Source: Anaspis maculata
Taxonomy: Eukaryota; Arthropoda; Insecta; Coleoptera; Scraptiidae
Direction: 5' to 3'
NCBI GenBank assembly: GCA_949128115.1
Contig: OX421964.1
Coordinates: 2,170,001 to 2,234,000, forward strand
Length of the DNA: 64,000 nucleotides
In this document: piece by piece, positions 1 to 9,600 of the stretch
Layout of the letters: every line of letters begins with the position of its first letter
Numbering within the stretch: position 1 is the first letter of the stretch
Notes under the pieces: generated by a model
Databases searched by the model: none
Told to the model about the DNA's origin: nothing
Seen by the model: the letters and a program-made list of their open reading frames with translations, nothing else
Translations under genes and position numbers: made by a program

Positions 1-499
1 AGGAGGGCAAACAGCTGTGCCAAATGATTGCTTTCTCCGTTTTTTTTTTTACCTTCACACACGTCCGTTTGGCACTAGGTACACCAATCCCGGAATTTCA
101 ACAAAAAATTACTTCGGAATTCAACATCACCGGCCTACACTACCGGGAACTTCCCGGTAGCCCGGCGGGCCAATGCGGGGGCCTGTTAATCGCTTGTTGT
201 ATTGTTGGTTGCCTATATTCCTTCCATTTCGAATAAACTGCCTGCCCTTCCATTATGGCCAAGGAGCAGATTTTTTGCAGAGACTCTGCAGGCCGTGCAG
301 TACACGTGTGCTGAAAATCAAGACCGTCGGAGGGGCCCTCGTCCTCGCATGCAATTTGCATGCCGCATGCGTTTTTTAGTGACACCCTCCAACAAGCTAG
401 TATCCTTGCAATAAATTCGCTTAGTGGCACTTCAGAGCCATCGTAAGTTAGGTCTCAGGTCTCAGCTATGATCCTGCAAAGTGGTTTGCCTTCATCATT
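1..499. other. Unassigned flank upstream of the retrotransposon insertion
   Basis: No recognisable gene or repeat family is visible. The short open frames here (for example on the - strand between 140 and 430) have no domain or motif I recognise. If the first exon proposed at 6319-6355 is real, this stretch would lie in or beyond its first intron. That is inference only. Confidence 0.4.
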
Positions 500-509
500 G
501 ACCATTTAC

Positions 510-514
<5 letters not shown>
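500..514. repeat. Target-site duplication, 3' side of the LINE
   Basis: GACCATTTACAACTT is repeated exactly at 6156-6170. The last bases overlap the T run, so the true length is 13-15 bp. Confidence 0.92.
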
Positions 515-541
<27 letters not shown>

Positions 542-737
542 GAGAGGAGGGTAATGCATTTACGCACGCCCCGGCTAGATGGCACCGGGGCAGTGTGGGG
601 CTCGCCGCGTCTTTCGCTAAACACTACCCACTAAACCCCCTCCTCTGGCCTAGTGGTTATCCGCCCCCTGGGACCGCGCGAGCATTGCTTCGGGGGGCGG
701 GTGGCCCGTGTCAATCATCCTCTGTCTTTTCACTTCT

Positions 738-3728
738 TCATTGCCGTTGCTGTTCCTCGCTCTTCTTTCTCATAATTTGCACGACTGCGCTCGTAATGCT
801 ATTCCAGGTCGTCTCGTCTCTCAGCATATTCTCCATGAGATTCTCTACATCCAGCTTCTTCCCAATTTCCCTCTCGAGCCGCGTTCTCGTGTCGCTCCAT
901 CTTTCACATTGAAACAATGTGTGTTCGGGGGTATCTGTCATTCGGCAATAGTCGCATTCATCCGTTTCCGATCTTTTGAATCTTTTCAGATATCCCCTGA
1001 AGCATCCATGTCCACTCAACATTTGCGTAAGGTAGAAGTTTATCTCTCCATGCCTTCTTGTCACCCAAGTTCTTATATCCGGAATCAGTTTCCTTGTCCA
1101 GCTCGCCTTGTCTGTTTCCGTCCACCTTCGCTGCCATTCGTTCAAAACTTCCTCTCTCAGCTCTTCCTTTGTTTTACCCTCTCGTCTATATGCCTTCGAC
1201 CTTTCTTCCACCAGTAGGTCTATAGGTGGGGTCCCCGCGAGGACCGTAAGAGCTTCTGTCGACACCGTTCGGTACGCTCTTGCGATTCTTATCAGGATCC
1301 TGCGCTGCACCCTTTGGAGCATCATTCTATATTTCCTTACATAGATCGCTCGTCTCCACACCGGAGCCGCGTACAACATCATGGAGTACATAACTGTCGC
1401 CAGCATTTTTCGCCTCTCCATTTTGGCTCCTCCCATGTTAGGCATAAGTCTTTCCAGAGCTTTGGCTGCTCCTTCTGCTTTTTCTGCGGCTTTTATCGCG
1501 TGGGACGTCATCTTCATGTTCTTGTCAAATATAACACCCAGGTATTTGAGGCTTTCTTGGCTACTTATTTCTGTGTCTCCGAGTGTGATTGTTATTGAAT
1601 GGATCTTCCGTCTTGCCACTAGAAGGACCACCTCTGTCTTTGCAGGAGCCAATTTAAGTTTCTTCCTCTCGAGGCAAGCGACAATTTCAGATATAGCGTG
1701 ATTTGCTTTCTTCTCGATGATTTCTGCACTCTTACCGCTAACTACAATGGCTATATCATCGGCATATGCGATAAGTTCTACTCCTTTCGGCATTTTGAGT
1801 CGAACGACTTCGTCATAATATAGGTTCCATAAGGTCGGTCCCACTATTGTTCCTTGCTGGACTCCACTCGATACCTTCATACTTCCTCTCTCACCCACCA
1901 GTATTCTCCTGTTTTCGAAGTAGCTTGTCATAAGTTTCATAAGATACTTAGGTGTATGGCGTTTCTCTAGCTCTTCGATTAGGCCAGGCCATGGTGCACT
2001 GTTGAAGGCGTTCTGTATATCGAGTGTTATCAAGGCGCAAAATCCGCGTTTTCTGTAGGGTCCCCTATTAACTTCCTGTGCAATTTCTTGGACCTTTCTC
2101 ATAGCATCCACGGTAGAGCGGCCTTTCCTAAATCCAAATTGCATCTCTGCCAGTCCTCCGTTTTCTTCGATAATCTGAGTCAATCGTTGCGCTATCATAT
2201 GTTCTAAAACCTTACTTCCAGTATTAATCATGCACAGTGGTCTGTATGATGTCTTGTCTTCCCGGCTTTTCTTTGGCTTTTCAATCATTACCAATCTTGT
2301 TTCTTTCCACTGTGTTGGAAATTCCCCGCGCAACAGTACGTCGTTCATCATATTTAAGCAGTGCTCCGGTTGCATTCTTGCTGCTGCCCTCATTATTTCC
2401 GGTGATACACAGTCCGGTCCTGGCGCTTTGCCGACTTTCATTTTTCCTACCGCCATTTCGAGTTCTTCCCGCGTGAAAAGCTCAACTTCTTCGGGCCTCA
2501 GCTCTCCTCCATTCCACTTGACTGTTTCCCCTTCTGGAAAAAGTTCTCTGGCCTCTCGCAGTAGTTCTTCGTCTGTCAGTGTTATCTTTGGCAGTATCTT
2601 AAGTTTCTTGCGGACTATCTTATAGCCGTCCCCCCAAACGTTGTTTTCCACTTCTTCGCATATTTCCCTCCATGCTTGTTTCTTGGCGTCTTGGATAGCT
2701 CCTCTCAGCACGCTTCTTTGCCTCACGTACTCATTTTTCATTTGGATTTTTTCTAAATCAGTCTTCGTGGTTTTCCTCATGTTTCGGGTCATCGTTCTTT
2801 TTTTGATCAAGCATGCTTTTCTCAGTTGAGCTATCTTTTCACTCCACCAGTATACCGGTTTCTTTCCTCGAGTGCCGCCCGTTTTCTTTTTGAATGTTTG
2901 CTCGCAGGTTTCTTTCAGAGCGCTGTCCCATATTTCAGCTGTTATATGCAAGTTGTCTCGTGTTTGTTTCTGCAGGTTGGTCTCGAGATTTTTCTTGAAT
3001 ATGGGCATATCAGTGCAGTTAATTATCCATCCCCTATGTTTTGATTGGTTTATTTGTGGTGTTCCATCTTCTTTCACTCTTTGCTCCTCAGCGATAATGT
3101 CGAAATATATATTTTGGTGATCACTCATATTTTCTTCTTCGCTAACTCTCCAATCCATTATAAGTTTTCTCTTGCTTCCTGGGTATATAGTGAGGTGTAT
3201 ATATGATGTGTTCCCTGCTCTAGAAAAAGTCGGTGTGTTGCCCCTATTCGCGGTTTCCATTTCATTCTCCTCGAGCCACTCTTCCAGCAGGTCTCCTCTC
3301 TCATCGTTTTGTCTCGCTCCCCATCTTACGGCTTTCGCGTTGAAGTCTCCCGCTATAATCGTCTCTTTCGTCCGTAAGTGCTCAATCTCGGTCTGCAGTG
3401 AGTGCAAAAATTCATCGTATGTTTGTATATCTACGTTAGGAGATATATAACACCCCGTTATTGTAACTTGATCCAGCACGACGGTCAGAATTCCATTTCC
3501 GCTCTTATCAGCTCTAACTTTGATTTCTCGGTTGAAAACCCTAATGGCAACATCCCTTCTCTCGTCCACGAACCATGCTCCTTCACTCACAATCTTCTTA
3601 TTCGGTTCCACCACTACTGCGATGTCTATTTTTCTCTCCTCCACAGTCCTGCACAACAGATCATGTGCAGCTTTGCATCTGTTCACATTTACCTGTAGCA
3701 CGGTTATCTTTTTATAGGTGGCTGCCAT
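738..3728 (-). CDS. LINE ORF2: APE-type endonuclease and reverse transcriptase (996 aa)
   Basis: This single open frame supplies the enzymes that nick the target and copy the element RNA into DNA. An N-terminal APE-like endonuclease (about 1-215) shows VVEPNK with Glu41, AGDFNAK (126-132) and SDH (202-204). The reverse transcriptase (about 470-735) shows LDIQNAFN with Asp570 and YADD at 655-658, so all three polymerase aspartates are present. A C-terminal zinc-binding motif has Cys925, Cys928, His936 and Cys941, typical of the R1/I group. The start chosen is the first ATG after an upstream gap of about 130 bases from the end of the zinc-knuckle frame of ORF1. Oddity: the endonuclease segment normally reading S-x-I-D-x-T here reads SYIHLT, with His178 in place of the conserved Asp. 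By homology this probably weakens or abolishes nicking. The frame is otherwise intact over its normal length. Confidence 0.95.
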   Translation of the reverse strand: MAATYKKITVLQVNVNRCKAAHDLLCRTVEERKIDIAVVVEPNKKIVSEGAWFVDERRDVAIRVFNREIKVRADKSGNGILTVVLDQVTITGCYISPNVDIQTYDEFLHSLQTEIEHLRTKETIIAGDFNAKAVRWGARQNDERGDLLEEWLEENEMETANRGNTPTFSRAGNTSYIHLTIYPGSKRKLIMDWRVSEEENMSDHQNIYFDIIAEEQRVKEDGTPQINQSKHRGWIINCTDMPIFKKNLETNLQKQTRDNLHITAEIWDSALKETCEQTFKKKTGGTRGKKPVYWWSEKIAQLRKACLIKKRTMTRNMRKTTKTDLEKIQMKNEYVRQRSVLRGAIQDAKKQAWREICEEVENNVWGDGYKIVRKKLKILPKITLTDEELLREARELFPEGETVKWNGGELRPEEVELFTREELEMAVGKMKVGKAPGPDCVSPEIMRAAARMQPEHCLNMMNDVLLRGEFPTQWKETRLVMIEKPKKSREDKTSYRPLCMINTGSKVLEHMIAQRLTQIIEENGGLAEMQFGFRKGRSTVDAMRKVQEIAQEVNRGPYRKRGFCALITLDIQNAFNSAPWPGLIEELEKRHTPKYLMKLMTSYFENRRILVGERGSMKVSSGVQQGTIVGPTLWNLYYDEVVRLKMPKGVELIAYADDIAIVVSGKSAEIIEKKANHAISEIVACLERKKLKLAPAKTEVVLLVARRKIHSITITLGDTEISSQESLKYLGVIFDKNMKMTSHAIKAAEKAEGAAKALERLMPNMGGAKMERRKMLATVMYSMMLYAAPVWRRAIYVRKYRMMLQRVQRRILIRIARAYRTVSTEALTVLAGTPPIDLLVEERSKAYRREGKTKEELREEVLNEWQRRWTETDKASWTRKLIPDIRTWVTRRHGEINFYLTQMLSGHGCFRGYLKRFKRSETDECDYCRMTDTPEHTLFQCERWSDTRTRLEREIGKKLDVENLMENMLRDETTWNSITSAVVQIMRKKSEEQQRQ

Positions 3729-3860
3729 ATTTTGTTGTCGATAAAAACGTGTTGTATAAAAGTTCTAAAAGTTTCCTGTTGTAAACAAAATACGATAAAA
3801 TAAGTCTGTATCACAGTCGGTTTCATATCACAATTTATCACAGTTCATTGTATGCTGACG

Positions 3861-5733
3861 CTATGCGCCTTGTTGGGCTTTTCCGTTGTGTCCAGTTCTT
3901 TTAGCCGTTTTGTGTTCCTTGAAGGCTTTGCACTCTTTACTGCCCGCATAGTGATCCGTATTCTGTTCAATATCTTTGCATGGGAAACAGACTGGCTTCC
4001 TCTCACAGTCCGGCGCTTTATGGTCATCTCCTCCGCAAGTTCTGCACAGACTGCTCCTATCGGGTCCGTCACATTTAACAGCATCATGTCCATACCTATA
4101 GCATCGGTAACACCTGTTATTCCTTTTCCGCTCTTTTATGTAGCAGTTGCTCCAGCCGATCTTGATTTCTCTTTTAGCTAAGTAGAGCTGAGCCTCTTTT
4201 ACATTAGTACCTAATAATCATTGCGGTTTGTTTGCCATCTTCGTGTTTTCTCATCCATTGTATTTTGACTTCATTTGTCTCATCCACCTCTCTAGCCAAT
4301 GCCGCCTTAATTTCGTCCTCAGTAGCGTCCTCATCTATATTTCTAATTTCCAATGCTTTTGTTTCTTTGGTTTCAGAATAGTGATTCACTGTATTTTCTA
4401 CAAGGATCTTTTTGATAGCCTCCGTCAATTGTGGACCACTTTGTGCTTCTTTTTGCATCTCGATAACCATCCTTCCATCTTTAATTCTTTTCACCGATTT
4501 TATTTCTTTCACTCCCGCTTCTTCCGATATATTTTCCTTCAATATTTTAAGAGTTTCTGCGTACGTTCCCGTTTCTACATTTACCACGATTCTCTCCGGT
4601 CTCACCCTCGCCAGAGTTTTTCTGTTCGCTTCCTGATTTATTCTCTTCAGTGTTCCAATGGGTACATGGATTTTGAATTTGATGTTGGTGTCGTCGAAAG
4701 TTTTTTCGATGATTTCCTGGAGTCTGCCTGGCTCCATACCTGTTATAATAGGCATCGCTATCTCTTGTGGGGGCGTGTCTTCGCTTCCGAACCTTTCCTT
4801 CAGGATCCTCATTGCTTCCTCAGCTTCACCTGTGTCCCTTAGACGCATTTTCCATATGTTTCTTTCTTTAGTCTTGATCAGGTCGTTGACAGATGTCATT
4901 GTAGTTACAGTCATTTTCCCTAAATCATTGTCCATTTCCAAAAGCTCAGGAAATCTCTCTCGGAACAGATTGTGGATGCCTGCCTGCATTCCTTCCTGGC
5001 CGTTAAGCACCACTAGGAGGAGATCCTCGGTGCATCCCGTGATGGGATTTCCCTCCATCAGCTCGGAGCTAGCGTACGCCTCAGGGTCCTTCCCAGTCCC
5101 CTTGCATCTTGTGCACGGCGACCGTGGTTTGTTTTCCCGTCGTTGTAATTTGTTTTCTTCTTCCAGTCGTTGCAGTTTTTGAAGCTCTAAATCTTGACCG
5201 TGTATGGTGTCTTGCAGTTTCTTCGTTTCCAGTCTCTGCCGTTCCTTCAATTGTTCCATTGCTGATTCCAGGCTTGCGAATTTTCGTTGCTGCTCTTCGG
5301 CAGCTTTTCTTGCATGGTCTGCTAGGTCTGTTGTTAGCCGTTTTATTTCCTTATGTACATTTCCATTCTCTTTGCAAAACCTAATCAGACTCTCTATTGT
5401 CCTTCTAGTTTTCTCTGTGTCTGCGCCTTCTTCCTCGTCGACGATCGGGCTCCCCATTTTCTTTCTTTTTGTAGAACGCTGCCCTTTTGTTCGTAGGTCT
5501 TTCATCCTGTTGAAAATCGGGTGGACTGCCATAGGGGTTTTGTGCTCTTCCTCATCCTCTGTACTTTCCGAGGTCTTGTTGGGAGATTGTATCGGCGAAC
5601 GTGATATACTGTCACGTCGACTAAATATTTGTGTTCGCTCATGTTCCGCAATCTCTTCCACGCTCATAGCCTTGTCATCTTGGGGGTTTTCCGAAAGGTT
5701 AAATTCCATGCTGTTCCCACGAGTTGGGTCCAT
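3861..5733 (-). pseudogene. LINE ORF1 (gag-like RNA-binding protein), frameshifted before its zinc knuckles
   Basis: The first frame (5733-4204, 509 aa) has an acidic and Ser-rich N-terminus, a long charged coiled-coil-like stretch (about residues 120-205, rich in E, K, Q and L) and a region resembling the RRM-like domain of R1-type gag. It stops at TAA (4206-4204). The next frame (+1) is open immediately and runs to TAG at 3863-3861. It carries three Cys/His clusters: CYRCYRYGHDAVKC, CRTCGGDDHKAPDC and a CFPC...H...C cluster. The two parts together match the usual ORF1 architecture, so a small indel near 4209 is the simplest explanation. Such proteins package element RNA. Without the knuckles the product of the first frame alone is probably defective. 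A programmed +1 frameshift is possible but no slippery site stands out. Confidence 0.85.
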
Positions 5734-6155
5734 TTCTTCGTCGCCCCTCAGCAGTGGGCCCCTACTGAGGGGAAGGCACTCATACTGTGGAGTGTGCCTG
5801 GTGCCCCACAGGTTTTTACGGCTTCGCTGTCGGATTTTTATAGAGGTTTGCTCCTCGCGAGACGGCCGTTTAAGGCAAGCCCCCCGGTCACAGTATCACC
5901 CAACGTTCCTCAGCCACGCCTTGCCGAAGTCTCTGTGGAGTGCCCTGTGATTACGGTATGATGAGAGGCTGACTGGCGCTCCGCTCAGCCCCCTTTGTGC
6001 TGTTTCTTAGCTTTCTCCGCTCTCCATCGACCTTTTCGGCATGAGTGTCCCTGCCAGGGGCCTCTTCATGTGGCCCCCGCCGATATAGCTCTCAGGATCA
6101 TCGCAGTTACTTGACCCCCTCCACCAACTACAAGGTCTTACAGCACCTAGGAGAG

Positions 6156-6170
6156 GACCATTTACAACTT
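6156..6170. repeat. Target-site duplication, 5' side of the LINE
   Basis: Exact copy of 500-514. It marks the 5' end of the retrotransposon at 6155. Confidence 0.92.
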
Positions 6171-6318
6171 ATATTCCCTATTTAGGTCAATATCATAATC
6201 ATACCACGTCCACCAACATTCCTCCATTCAAATCAGCCGCGTGCTCGAGCGCTGCCTGATTCTGCCATGTCGCCAATATAAAAAGTTTTTAAAACGAAAG
6301 AAAACTAGGTGCACTCAC

Positions 6319-6355
6319 CAGTTTGATTTAAACGTTCATACGCGGTCCACGCCAT
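6319..6355 (-). CDS. Putative first coding exon of a gene divergent from GID8
   Basis: On the - strand an ATG in good context (GTCATGGCG, starting at 6355) opens 12 codons, MAWTAYERLNQT plus one base, and runs directly into a strong donor, G|GTGAGTGC (donor bases 6318-6317). The ATG lies 257 bases from the GID8 start in the opposite direction, and the LINE would lie in its first intron in the same orientation. I do not recognise the peptide and found no certain second exon before position 1, so the gene continues out of the window or the exon is false. Confidence 0.45.
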
Positions 6356-6612
6356 GACAAACTCACGCCGGCCGGCTCACACTTTAATTTTAAAACAACG
6401 AACACCGAAAAACTCAACTGTTGGTTTACCAGACGCGAAATTCTGGAATTCTGAAAATCAAGTGAAATGTAAAATATCCCCAAGCCCGGCGGGCAAAAAT
6501 CCCCAGGTCAATCCGGTCAATCTGTCAATGTCAAGTTGACATTTGCGTAAATAAAGAACTGTCAAAAGTGCGGAATCGTCGTTCATTGTGGTAAGTGCAT
6601 CGAAAACTGGCA
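6356..6612. promoter_or_regulatory. Likely shared promoter region between GID8 and a divergent gene
   Basis: A 257-bp interval separates the putative divergent ATG (6355) from the GID8 ATG (6613). It has GC-rich patches (GCCGGCCGGCTC near 6368, CCCGGCGGGC near 6484) and a cluster of TGTCAA/TTGACA words near 6526-6568. No TATA box sits at a sensible distance from either ATG. A GTAAGT at 6591-6596 precedes the GID8 ATG, but using it as a donor would remove the start, so I treat it as chance. Confidence 0.4.
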
Positions 6613-9600
6613 ATGAACTACGGCGGTGATAAACACGAAGTGCTGACGAAAGAAGAGTGGACCAAGCTCCTGGAGGAGCACGACTTTGCCAGGGCCAACA
6701 TGAACAAGCTCATAATGAACTATTTAGTCACTGGTGAGTGCATTGCCAAAGTCTCATCACAGCCATCAAAATTTCGGACAAGCTCTTATTACATAGCCCG
6801 TGTTTCAGAGGGCTTCAAAGAGGCCGCCGAAAAGTTCCAAGAAGAGGCCAACGTCAAGCCGTCGGTGGCACTGGAAACGCTCGACGACAGGATCCGGATC
6901 AGGGACTCGATCATGAACGGCCGCATCGAGGAAGCCACGTCCATCATCAACCAGCTCCATCCAGAACTGTTAGATAACGATAGATATTTGTACTTTCACC
7001 TCCAGGTAGCTCGCTTTTCCCCGCCCCCGCAAAACGCCTCGGCTACAGCCTTGTTGTTGTGTTTCAGCAACTGCACTTGATCGAGCTGATTAGGAATAAT
7101 AGGGTGGAAGAAGCGTTAGCGTTCGCACAAAGCCACCTGAGCGAAGCCGGTGAAGAGGACACGTCCGTTTTGGCAGAACTGGAACGAACCGTCGCTCTGT
7201 TGGCCTTCGAAGACCCGCTGAACAGCCCCTTCGGTGATCTGCTTTCGCCCTCGCACAAACAAAAAGTATGCTTTGTTACGTGGTCCAGTCCAGGAACTTT
7301 AGCTGTTGGAATTGCAAATAGCAAACAAAAATGAAACCCAGCCGGATTTTTGTATATAAGCTCAGTTGAGCATGTAGTTCAAGATACTAAGAGTCCTCAA
7401 GAATCCGGTGTGACTCAAGATCAGTTTTTCGCGTATATCTCGTGAAAAATAGCACTTGGGGAAGAAGTACCTGGAAAGAAATTGTTGGAAATTTCATTGT
7501 CTACAAGAAAGGTCCTTGCACATTTCATCGTCAGTCCACTCCTTATTCGCGTCAAAACACAAGGAAATTGAAATAGTCCAGATGCTTGATGCTAAAGACT
7601 GTATGGACCTTGAGTTTTATGATGGCGGGGTGCCACTTGGTAGAAGTGTTGTTTGATCCATTTTTTTTCTTTATTGAAACCTGAAGCCATCAATACTTAC
7701 TATGCCGGCGGCATATACAGGGTGGTCCATCCTAGCGTAATTATCCCATAGCGGTCTTACCTTTCAAGATAAAGATAAAGATGTAAGAGAAAAGTTATAT
7801 GGTTTGATGAGACCTATAGCCTAAAATTATTTTTAGCTATACAGGTGTCCCATTTTGACGGGATTAACGAAACGTCAATTTTTTAAATGGAACACCCTAT
7901 ATTTTTTTGCATTTTCATGTTAAACTTTATCAACTGTCTTATGCCTAACTAAAAAATCTCATTTTCAGTTTTCTTAGAAAAATCGTAGCGGCCTTGCTTT
8001 TCAAAACTAAGAGATGAAACTTGACGTGGTGATAGTCAAGTCAAAGACCAATATCCCAATGTCAAAAAATTGAGATTTCTTGATACAGGGCGCTCACAAA
8101 AAACATCAAACTTCATAATTTTCAAAGTATCATAACTCTTTTTTTTTCAAATGGCATGCCCCTAATTTTATAACGTTATCCGATAGCTTTTTTATGCTCT
8201 TTCATTTTTACTAGGGGTACCCTACCCTTAAACTTGATTTTTTCGAGATAATCGGAAATTTTTACAAAATTTGTAATTTTTTTTTCAAAAATTGAGTTGG
8301 CCGTGATGAATGACAGACAAGCCAAATAGTACGCAACTCTCAGTTAGTCAGTCTGAATATTGTCAAACAAAGAGAAATGACTTTACGCGAGAGGAAAAAT
8401 GATAGATATGATATTTTGGTAATAATCCAGATATCCAGGATCCCACTTTGTCCTCTTTTTGCGTTGAAGCCATTTTTTTGTTCGACAGTATTCAGACTTA
8501 CTAACTGACAGCTGTGTACTATTTGGCTTGCCTGTCATTCACCACGACCAAATCAATTTTGAAAAAAAAAACAAAAAAGTGACAAATTCTGTGAAAATTT
8601 CCCGATTATCTCGAACAAAATCAAGTTTAAGGGTAGGGTACCCCTAGTAAAAATAAAAGAGGATAAAAAAAGCTATTAGATAACGTTATAAAATTAGGGG
8701 CATGCCATTTGAAAAAAATGAGTTATGAAAATTATGAAGTTTGATGTTTTTTTTTTTTGTGAACGCCCTGTATCAAGTAATCCCAATTTTTTGACATTGA
8801 GATATTGGTCTTTGACTTGACTATCACCACGTCAAGTTTCATCTCTTAGTTTTGAAAAGCAAGACCGCTACAATTTTTCTAAGAAAACTGTGAAAATGCG
8901 ATTTTTTTTAGTTTTTAATTTTTAGTTGGTAGCACTGCCACACAGTTGAAAAACAAAAATACAGGCATAAGACGGTTGAAAAAGTTGAACATGAAAATGC
9001 AAAAAAATAAAGGGTGTTCCATTTAAGAAAATTGACGTTTCGTTAATCCCGTCAAAATGAGACACCTGTATAGCTCAAAATAATATCAGGTTATAGGTCT
9101 CATCAAACCATATAACTTTTCTCTTACATCTTTTTTTCTATCTTGAACGGTAAGACCGCTATGGGATGATTACGCTAGGATGGACCACCCTGTACATGTA
9201 CAGGGTGAAATAAAAATAAAAAGTTGAACATTTGTATCTCAAGAACTAAAATAGGTGAAGACATGTAAATCGCCATAAATAATCTCGATTTTATGGTCAT
9301 GAAGTCATCGTAAAGTTGAATCAAATATCTTGAGCCGTTCTTGGAATATCTTGAAAAGACTGAATCTGTTACAAAAAAAAAATTCCTCTACTGATCATAA
9401 AAAGTTGACTGTTTTTCTTTTCAAAAATAGTTGGCCTAGAGAGTGGTTTTCACTGTTATTTCATTTCAAATATGATTTATCATAAAACACCAAGTTTCGA
9501 TTCAATATCTGAAGAATTACAGATATACGGAAATAGTACATTACGTGAAACTACAGAAAGTGATACATTACGCATGAGTGTAAGTTGATGCACGAGGCAC

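Larger units (their letters stand above)
515..6155 (-). mobile_element. R1-clade non-LTR (LINE) retrotransposon, near full length
   Basis: The element reads right to left: 5' UTR (6155-5734), ORF1 gag-like, ORF2 endonuclease-reverse transcriptase, short 3' UTR (737-542) and a poly-A tail seen as 29 T on the + strand (513-541). The same 15 bases, GACCATTTACAACTT, stand at 500-514 and 6156-6170 as a target-site duplication, so both ends are defined. The gene order, the CCHC knuckles at the end of ORF1, the APE-type endonuclease and the C-terminal CxxC...H...C motif of ORF2 are those of the R1/I group of LINEs. Variable-length duplication plus poly-A indicate target-primed reverse transcription at a non-rDNA site. 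ORF2 is unbroken, suggesting a fairly recent insertion, but ORF1 is frameshifted. Confidence 0.95.

Noticed and set aside
513..541. Genomic poly-T tract as an independent feature
   Set aside because: It is the poly-A tail of the - strand LINE, next to the target duplication.
5204..5961. 248-codon + strand open frame across the LINE 5' end
   Set aside because: It is antisense to ORF1 and has a composition expected from the reverse of a Glu/Lys-rich coding sequence; no motif.
6595..6612. GTG upstream of the GID8 ATG as a start extending the protein by six residues
   Set aside because: Eukaryotic nuclear genes start at ATG and the family N-terminus aligns with the ATG at 6613.
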